The notes under the pieces were generated by a model that saw only the letters and a list, made by a program, of their open reading frames with translations, was not told the DNA's origin and ran no database searches. Of a stretch of 64,000 nucleotides of DNA, positions 57,237 to 64,000 are shown one piece after another (within the stretch, counting starts at the first letter, position 1; every line of letters starts with the position of its first letter). The stretch spans positions 12,148,363-12,212,362 of the forward strand of contig JAKSZU010000029.1 in assembly GCA_026018925.1 (NCBI GenBank), given 5' to 3'. The DNA comes from Tupaia tana. Taxonomy: Eukaryota; Chordata; Mammalia; Scandentia; Tupaiidae. A program made the position numbers and the translations under genes.

Positions 57237-58166
57237 TCAATATACCTTTCCCCCAAATAATCTTTTCAGGGCTTTCTTTATGTCTTTATTCCTCAGACTG
57301 TAGATAAATGGGTTCAGCATGGGGGTGACCACAGTGTACATCACTGAGGCTGCTGCAGTTGAGTGTGAGCTGTGGGTGCCACTAGCACTCAGGTATACTC
57401 CCAGGCTTGTACAATAAAATAAGGAGACAACTGAGAGGTGAGAGGCACAGGTGGAAAATGCTTTGTACCTCCCCTGAGCTGAGATTGTACGAATGGAGGA
57501 AACTATCTTAGAGTAAGAGTAAAGGATCCCAATGAAGGGACCACCACCCAGCAGCACAGATGAAAAATAGATCACTATGTCATTGAGAAAGGTGTCAGAG
57601 CAGGCAAGATGGACCAGCATACTAAGATCACAGTAGAACTGGGGGATTTCCACATGTGGACAGAAGGACAGCCGCAACACCATTAGGCTATGTAACAAAT
57701 CATACAGGGCACTCATGATCCATGAAGCCAGAATCAGCTTTCCACAGAGCCAGCGGTTCATGATGACCGGGTAGTGCAGGGGGTGACAAATGGCCACATA
57801 CCGGTCATAGGCCATCACTGTCAGGAGGAAGTCATCTACCACTGCAAAGAGTATGAAAAAGTATATCTGGGTGATGCAGGCTGCATAGGTGATGACCTTG
57901 CTCTGTGTCTGGATGGTCACCAGCATCTTTGGGACAGTGGTGGAGGTGAAACAGATGTCAGCAAAGGACAGGTTGGAGAGGAAGAAGTACATGGGGGTGT
58001 GCAGGTGGGAGTCTGAGATGGTGGCCAGGATGATGAGCAGGTTTCTACACACGGTGATCAGGTACATGGAGAGGAAAATCTCAAATATGACAGGCTGCAA
58101 TTCTAGTTCCTCTGAAAGTCCTAGAAGAAGAAATTCTGAAATTTGTGTATCATTTCCTGGTTCCAT
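57237..58166 (-). CDS. OR7A-like: Olfactory receptor 8, OR7A-like, 309 aa, duplicate of OR 1
   Basis: Full-length open frame, one codon shorter than OR 1 (in-frame 3-bp deletion near residue 229). It differs from OR 1 by about 25 substitutions by eye. Several fall on positions constant in the rest of the array: G41 of the TM1 GN pair is R, N84 is T, T133 is P and P138 is [28 protein letters not shown] and [12 protein letters not shown] are kept. A 4-base deletion before the ATG leaves a usable acceptor (TTTTTAG/TCATTATGG). A positively charged residue inside TM1 makes folding doubtful, so this may be an open but impaired copy. Confidence 0.94.
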   Translation of the reverse strand: MEPGNDTQISEFLLLGLSEELELQPVIFEIFLSMYLITVCRNLLIILATISDSHLHTPMYFFLSNLSFADICFTSTTVPKMLVTIQTQSKVITYAACITQIYFFILFAVVDDFLLTVMAYDRYVAICHPLHYPVIMNRWLCGKLILASWIMSALYDLLHSLMVLRLSFCPHVEIPQFYCDLSMLVHLACSDTFLNDIVIYFSSVLLGGGPFIGILYSYSKIVSSIRTISAQGRYKAFSTCASHLSVVSLFYCTSLGVYLSASGTHSSHSTAAASVMYTVVTPMLNPFIYSLRNKDIKKALKRLFGGKVY

Positions 58167-58452
58167 AATGACTAAAAAGAAGAAAATAAGATGATTAATT
58201 TCTCATGAACAGAAATAACTCACTTCGTTGAAATGCCATAGGTAATATTGTACAATCACACCGTTATTTTTTATATTCTTGTATGGATTTAATCCCCTTT
58301 AGGTTTTCATAGTGTCATCTCTGCTAGGACTTCTTATCTCATTTCTTTGTTCCCATAGATCAGGTATTCTACAGGATTGTTCATGTATTTATTGACAAAT
58401 AATAATAGTATATATTTATGTAGTATTATATGTTGTTTTAATAGGCTTTCTT

Positions 58453-58682
58453 TCTTTAGTATTGCGGTTGGTCACATGCACTCACCAGAGAGAGAGAGAG
58501 AGAAAGTGAGAAATCAGTCCCTCCCAGGAGTAACAGCCACACCACAGTCCATTGTCCTCTCAGGATATTGGGCATGCATGAACACATGCCTTGCAAGTTT
58601 TCCAAGCCACTTTGTCTGAGAGTTGACCTGCACAGTCAACCATGTGCAATTAAACTGCTTTAAGCACCACACCACCAACTGG
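58453..58682 (-). mobile_element. SINE-B, duplicate of 6503-6732
   Basis: Identical by eye to the left copy. Confidence 0.7.
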
Positions 58683-58926
58683 TACAATAACTATAATTTA
58701 ATATCCATTGAAAAACCAACCCTCTGTTTCGCCCTTTTGCCAGTTCCCTGGCAACCACCATTCTATTGTCTTCTTCTTTGACTTTGACTACTTCAGATCC
58801 TTTAGTTAAGTGCAATCCCACAGTCTTTTATTTCAAAGGTATTCCATGGATCAAAATAGATCTCTCCTCATTTTTATCTGTTGATTGGTATTTAAACATT
58901 TTTATTATTATGAGAGTCATAATTTG

Positions 58927-59176
58927 GGAGACCAACAAGTATCATAGTAGTTAAGGCACTGGACTCCCACATGGCTGACCGTAGTTCAAGTCCCAGACCT
59001 AGCAGCTTGAAAATCACACTGGGCTTGTGTGCATGCATGCTCAAAATGCTGAGAGGAAAATGGAGAAGAAGGGATTGCAGGGGGGACATCTCTCTGGGGC
59101 CTGATTTCTCACTTTCCCACTCTGTCTTTCTGTCTCACTCTCTCAGCCAAGCACATGTGCCAAATTGAAAAAAAAA
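58927..59176 (+). mobile_element. SINE-B, duplicate of 6977-7226
   Basis: One difference seen (CTCCCT to CTCTCT). Confidence 0.78.
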
Positions 59177-59392
59177 GGGGGAGGGAGATTTATTTCTACT
59201 ACTGATGGAAGAGAATTTTTCTAAGTCAATAAAAATTAGGGGTGGGTGGGTGTGTACACAATATGTTAGACTATTAGATTTGATAATACAAACCTATTAA
59301 CTTTTTGCATTCATCCAATACATATCTACACCTATCAACACATAAAATAATTCAATGTTATTATGAAAATTTTACTTAAAATCTTTAAATCG

Positions 59393-59644
59393 GGGGACAG
59401 CAGGTTGTTAAGGTGCTGGACACTCATATGGCCAACTGTGGTTCAAGTTCCAGAAAAGGCAGCTTGAAACATGTCAGGCATGTATGTGCATGCTCAAAAC
59501 TCCAAGAGGAGAATGAAGGAAAGGGGATTACGGCATTGCCTTCCTCCCTGGGGGGTGATTTCTTATTTTCTGTCTCTCTGTCTCTCTCTATGTCTTCAGT
59601 GAGTGCACACATGCTATAGCAAAAATCTCAATGGGAAAAAAAAA
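59393..59644 (+). mobile_element. SINE-B, duplicate of 7443-7694
   Basis: Identical by eye to the left copy. Confidence 0.75.
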
Positions 59645-60429
59645 CTTAAATTCATTATTTAAAATAAAAAATATACAAAATTCTCAGACGCCAGAATGTA
59701 AAAACAAAAGACTTGTATGATTATCAATTAAGTAAAAAGTGATATACATGATTGAATGTATAAAATAAATCGAAATAAAAAATATTTTTTAAAAAAGCTA
59801 ACAGACCCACAAATCTATTCAACTTCACCAGCAAGAAAAAAATTATTTGTAAAAAACTCTTTAATATTCCCATTTTGAACTTTGATTAATTTTTTATGTG
59901 AATGCCCAATGTGAAAGAAGAAACTGAAATGTATGTCTTAGGAACTATTGTCACAAGGTATGTATTGCAAGCGCTCTGTTCATCTGGATCCTTCAATAAA
60001 AACAGAAATATGCACAAATACCCTCTTTTCAAAAATTTCTTAAGAGACCCTAAAGTCATTGCACATCTCATCACAACTCTGATTCTACTTTTCCTACTTC
60101 TTTAACTGCAACTTTCGGGGCACATGTTCTAATTTGACTAAAATCATTTTATTTCTCCCATTCCTTATTCACCCTGATCCAGTAGGATGTCTATTCCCAT
60201 CGCTAAATTGTCTATAGTGATGACTGCATTGCGAAGTCTGACAGGCAAATGGCTTTTTCACATACTAAATAAATTAATGATGATTAACTTGGTCAGCCAA
60301 GTAATGAAATGCTTCAACCTCTGGGTTCTTGCTAGGCTGGTTTGGCTCTCAGGTGATCTCAGGTAGATGTTCTTGACATCCATTCTCTCTGAACTGTTCT
60401 CGAGGTACCTACCGGACTTTCACACTCAC

Positions 60430-60893
60430 CTGTATGGGTTCTCAGAGAGGACAGTTTTCTGGTGGAAGGGTACATTTCTCCCTGGATAGGTGGTGGTGGA
60501 AACTGAACCTCTGTCCCCCTAGACATGACACAGTGAAAGAACTAAGCATAGTACCCTAGCCAGACTTTAAGATTCCAGAAAAATCAATGATGCCTCATCC
60601 AGCCCAAGCCTGTACTCTTTAAAGGACAATGACAGAGGAAATATTTTCAGCTCCCTATGTCTGCTCATTAGGTACATTTCTTCCTTATAACTACAACCTC
60701 TTAGTAGCTGACTTCCCTTGTGGACACTGGTGTGGAAAGAAGGGACAATTTTCCTGCTGATTTGTTGTTCTCGAGAGACCAAGTTGAAAATGTCATTAAT
60801 TCAGTCTTTATTATCCATGTTGTCTGTGAACCCTCCTGCCTCCAGAGATCATTAGCTACTTTCACCAACTCTGAATTAAAATTTAATTGTCAT
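60430..60893 (-). promoter_or_regulatory. Leader exon and putative promoter of OR 8
   Basis: Donor CATACAG/GTGAGTG at 60430/60429. TAATGAGC at 60663-60670 and TTATAAGG at 60683-60690. Confidence 0.6.
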
Positions 60894-61150
60894 GGGTCAG
60901 CAGGTGGTGTGGAGATAAAGGTGCTGGAAACTTAACCATGTAGCACAGTTCAAGTCCCAGACTTGGTGTCTTGCAAATTATGTTGGTCCTGTGTGCATGT
61001 GTGCCCAAAATTTGGAGAGGAGACTGGAGGAGAAGGGATTGCAGTATGGCCATTCCCCCGGGGGCAGACTTCTCAGTTTTCCTTTCTCTCTTTATCTCTC
61101 TGTCTCTCTTTTTCTTTGGTGAGCACATGTGCCCTTCAGCAAAAATCAAA
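60894..61150 (+). mobile_element. SINE-B, duplicate of 8944-9200
   Basis: Followed by a shorter AT-rich run than in the left copy. Confidence 0.78.
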
Positions 61151-61317
61151 ATATATAAATATATATAATATATAAATATAAATATATTTAAATCAAAATT
61201 TATATAAACATATATATGTCTATATGATAGAGATTATAAAATACTGCATACATATGCCTTGAAAAATATTGTATGCTATAGACATGTATGATGATTGAAT
61301 ATAAATAATAAATCATG

Positions 61318-61590
61318 GGACCAGCAGTTAGTGTAATGGCTATGTCGCTGGACTCCCACGTAATCGACCGCGGTTCAAGTCCCGAACCCGGTGGCTTAAA
61401 CTCACACCGGGCGCATGTGCGTACGTGCCCATGATCCCGAGAGGAGAATGAAGGAGAAGGGATTGCGGCATGGCCATTCTCCCTCCCCACCCCCCCCGGG
61501 GGGATGATTTCTCGCTTTCTGTCTCTCTGTCGCTCTCTGTCTGTCTGGTGAGTGCACGCGCCCTATAGCAAACACCTCTCCAATAATAAT
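61318..61590 (+). mobile_element. SINE-A, duplicate of 9373-9641
   Basis: Has one more GTCT unit in the CT tract than the left copy; same target duplication. Confidence 0.9.
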
Positions 61591-61834
61591 AATAATAAAT
61601 CATAAAATGAAAGGTTCCAAATCTAACCAAAGAATTTGTCTTTACTAGCCCCTTGGATTTCCAAATCATAGAGTGTGGTGGAGACACAACTGTTGATATC
61701 TCCAGAAATTGATCATATTTCAAGGGGGAAAGAACTGTGTTCACGTGCGACAAAACCATGTGTAGTTACTACAATCCTTGGTTTCATAATGTTTTTGGCA
61801 AAGCACCTGGGAGCTTTATGTTCGTAACATGTAT
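61591..61834. other. Spacer segment M4, duplicate of 9655-9884
   Basis: Non-coding. Confidence 0.5.
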
Positions 61835-62030
61835 TCAAACCCAGCAGCTTCAAAATCACACTAGGCATGTGTGCAGGTGTGGCCCTAAATCCCAAAATGA
61901 CATTCAAGGAGGAAGGATTACAGCATGGCCATCCCCTGTGGGTAGTGATTTCTCTTTCCGTTGTCTCTGAATCCCTCTGTCTCTCTTCTGCTTGTGAGTG
62001 TACACTTTCACAAAAATCTTAAAACTATTT
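61835..62030 (+). mobile_element. SINE-B 5'-truncated, duplicate of 9885-10080
   Basis: Same truncated start. Confidence 0.6.
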
Positions 62031-62369
62031 TTTATTTATTTATTTAGGTAGAAGAGAGGGTTTAATAGGAAAGAAAAGGAAAGTACACCAAAAAAGGCTC
62101 TTGCCAATACTATTTTTTTTAAATTTCATATTGTCATTTAGTCATTCATTTATGTAACACTGGGTAGTTACAAGAGATATATGTAGACTTCTTTCTGTGC
62201 AATGAATTGAATTTAGAAATGTATATGTTTAGTTTCATTTAATTTTGGCACAATATCATGCTACTAGGACACACTATTAGCAAATTCATAATACGTTGCA
62301 AAATGAGACTCAAGGTGGTTTAATCATGAACCAAGTAAGGATGGAGCTTTGATTAAAACTTCATCAAGG
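62031..62369. other. Region X, duplicate of 10081-10419
   Basis: Non-coding. Confidence 0.5.
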
Positions 62370-62548
62370 TGGCCGGCAGGTGGCATGGTGGTTAAGGGTG
62401 CTGGACTCCCACATGGCTGACTGTGGTTCAAGTCCTGGACTTGGTGGTTTACTCTCTCACTCTCTCTCTCTCTTTCTCTCTCTCTCATCAAATTTGAATA
62501 AATAAATAAACAAACTTAAATAAAGTAATTCTTTAAAAAAAAAAAACC
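62370..62548 (+). mobile_element. SINE-B-short, duplicate of 10420-10604
   Basis: Shorter and less pure (CT)n than in the left copy; the right target copy is at 62549-62560. Confidence 0.85.
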
Positions 62549-62560
62549 AACTTCATCAAG

Positions 62561-63124
62561 ATGTTTTCAGGTCTCAGGTTGTAGGCATGGGGCAAAAGGA
62601 AAGAAAATATAAATCCAAAAGAAAAAGGGAAAGATGTGAAAGAAAAGATAGTTCATGTAACTTACCTCTTTAAGTTAATTTTTTATTTTACTTACATTTA
62701 AGCATTGTACATTTTAACACCGTGTGATGTGAGTTCTCAAAGCATAAATGCATTGCATGTCAAGTAAGTCAAAGATCTAACTTTCCATTGTGTCTGTGAA
62801 GGGTTCATTTTGTTTTTTACCTTTTTCATTTAATCCTTTTAATTAAACTTTCTACTTGAAGATGAGTATACATTACATTAACGTGCATTGGTAATAAATA
62901 ATACAGAGAAAAAAGTGCTAATGTACAGCCCACTTTAACTTTTTTAAAGAAAATGCCTTCATGAGCTGCATATTTCTCTATACCTAATATTCTAATTCCT
63001 TCTTCCCTTTACTGAAAAATTATTGGGATACGATCTAATATTATTAAAACAACTTATGTCACTATGAGCACTAAATGCTTAGAATTCATGGCAGACACTT
63101 TTGCCAAAACAATTAGAAGTTTTA
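62561..63124. other. Region X, duplicate of 10617-11213
   Basis: Non-coding; a 16-bp stretch present at about 10692-10707 is missing near 62636. Confidence 0.5.
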
Positions 63125-63290
63125 TAATTGGACCAACAGGTGGCATGGTGGTTAAGGCACTGGACTCCCACATGGCTGAGAACAGTTTGAACGTGGTCAG
63201 ATGTGGTGGCTTGCTTTCTCCCTTTCCATCTCTATCTCTCTCCTAGTGAGTGTAAGTACCCTATAGCAAATTTTAAAGTGATAATAATAA
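63125..63290 (+). mobile_element. SINE-B-short, duplicate of 11214-11375
   Basis: Head GGACCAACAGGTGGCATGG. Confidence 0.75.
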
Positions 63291-63984
63291 TTAATATTAA
63301 TATTTTAAATGAATAATAATTAGTAAAAACTTTAAAACGATTATTTTTAAAGTTTTTATTCAAGAGAACTGACTTCATGCCTTTCAATTCATTCATTTAA
63401 TTTCTCTTGGTAAGGGCATTTTGTATTAAAATTTTACTTAAGTATCAGAAGAAACTGAGAATCAGTTTGGAGATATTTGGCTCCATGAGCTGGGAGCAAT
63501 ATTTCCCACTTATCAGTGTAGACATGGTTCTGATTTTGAGGCTATTGATCACTATGTTGGAAAAGTAATTGACTGCAAACATGAAGGTCACCTATTTTGC
63601 CTTATTTTGTGTGCCTAAATTTCTACCAGGTTATATTTTCATGCTTGTACAGACGTTCAACTTTTATGTTTCTATCCCCTCCAACTTTCTATCAAGTTTT
63701 CTTTTCATATAAAAACCGATATTATAAAGGACTTGCTGTGTGTTTGCATATATGAGGGTGAGATTTTTTGCTGGCACAGGGTGGTCTTTCCCATTTCATA
63801 AATGTGAAGGTGGTTCTCATAAAATAAATACATCCATCATTTCTAACATTTCTCCTGCTTTGTGTTATGAACATTACCCTTTCTATTAGAAGTACATATT
63901 AAATTATTGCATATTCATGTAATGTAGTATTTTTTTGTTTCTTTGTTCTTTGTTTATAGTTTTTGTAAGAGGGTACATGCACTT
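63291..63984. other. Non-coding spacer with two empty SINE sites
   Basis: Equivalent of 11376-12606 without the two SINE-A elements; unfilled targets at 63317-63330 and 63562-63571. Confidence 0.7.
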
Positions 63985-64000
63985 GGGACCAGCAGTTAGC
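63985..64000 (+). mobile_element. SINE-A, first 16 bp at the window edge
   Basis: GGGACCAGCAGTTAGC after the target sequence AAGAGGGTACATGCACT, as at 12589-12622. Confidence 0.85.

Larger units (their letters stand above)
58172..60429 (-). other. Predicted 5'-UTR intron of OR 8
   Basis: Same length as the OR 1 intron (2,258 bp). The first 1.5 kb next to the exon is almost identical to the left copy (about 3 differences). Confidence 0.65.
52840..64000. repeat. Right copy of the large direct segmental duplication
   Basis: Counterpart of 1-12622; all offsets start at 52,839. It keeps empty target sites at 56244-56259, 56496-56511, 63317-63330 and 63562-63571 where the left copy has insertions, and I found no insertion of its own. 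Confidence 0.93.

Noticed and set aside
1-64000. CRISPR-like arrays, operons, phage or bacterial systems
   Set aside because: The regular repeats are SINEs with target duplications and OR units of 6-9.5 kb. Everything points to a mammalian nuclear locus.

Overview
The window is mammalian nuclear DNA. It is AT-rich, intron-containing and dense in LINE-1/HAL1 fragments and in tRNA-derived SINEs with A-rich tails. I count about 70 SINE pieces and none of the 7SL type (Alu/B1). The main SINE has a pol III A-box-like TAGCGTAATGG, an exact B-box GGTTCGAGTCC and a CT-rich body. It recalls the tRNA-derived CYN SINEs of colugos (Dermoptera), so a colugo is my best guess for the source. That guess rests on recognition, not on a search.

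The genes are one tandem array of class II olfactory receptor (OR) loci, family 7, close to OR7A. All eight lie on the minus strand, 6 to 9.5 kb apart: seven open reading frames (at 5.3, 20.7, 28.8, 35.7, 41.5, 51.0 and 57.2 kb) and one pseudogene with two frameshifts (14.0 kb). Each coding region is a single exon with a 3' splice site just upstream of its ATG. Each locus also has, 0.9 to 2.4 kb further upstream (at higher coordinates), a conserved module ending in a consensus splice donor. I read this module as the untranslated leader exon plus promoter. An orphan leader module at 46.4 kb, an orphan piece of OR intron at 32.6 kb and a partial unit at 19.1 kb are relics of further units whose coding exons are gone.

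Layout: 1-12.6 kb is the left copy of a large direct duplication (contains OR 1). 12.6-50.3 kb holds loci 2 to 6 with their repeated spacers, a HAL1/L1 block at 25.5-28.2 kb, scrambled HAL1 pieces at 32-33.6 kb and a probable LTR remnant at 48.5-50.3 kb. 50.3-52.8 kb holds OR 7. 52.84-64.0 kb is the right copy of the duplication (contains OR 8). The two copies sit 52,839 bp apart. Their length difference is explained by three SINEs and one L1 present only in the left copy, each with an intact empty site in the right copy.

Naming used below: SINE-A is the young GC-rich family (about 250-270 bp, begins GGGACCAGCAGTTAG, ends CCTCTCC plus A-run). SINE-B is an older, more AT-rich relative (begins GGCCAGCAGGTGGC). 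SINE-B-short is a SINE-B head joined directly to a CT-rich stretch and an AATAA-type tail. SINE-C is another tRNA-like family, always found here on the minus strand at the same place in each unit. M2, M3 and M4 are non-SINE spacer segments that recur from unit to unit. Odorant ligands cannot be read from the sequence, and expression is inferred only from gene structure.
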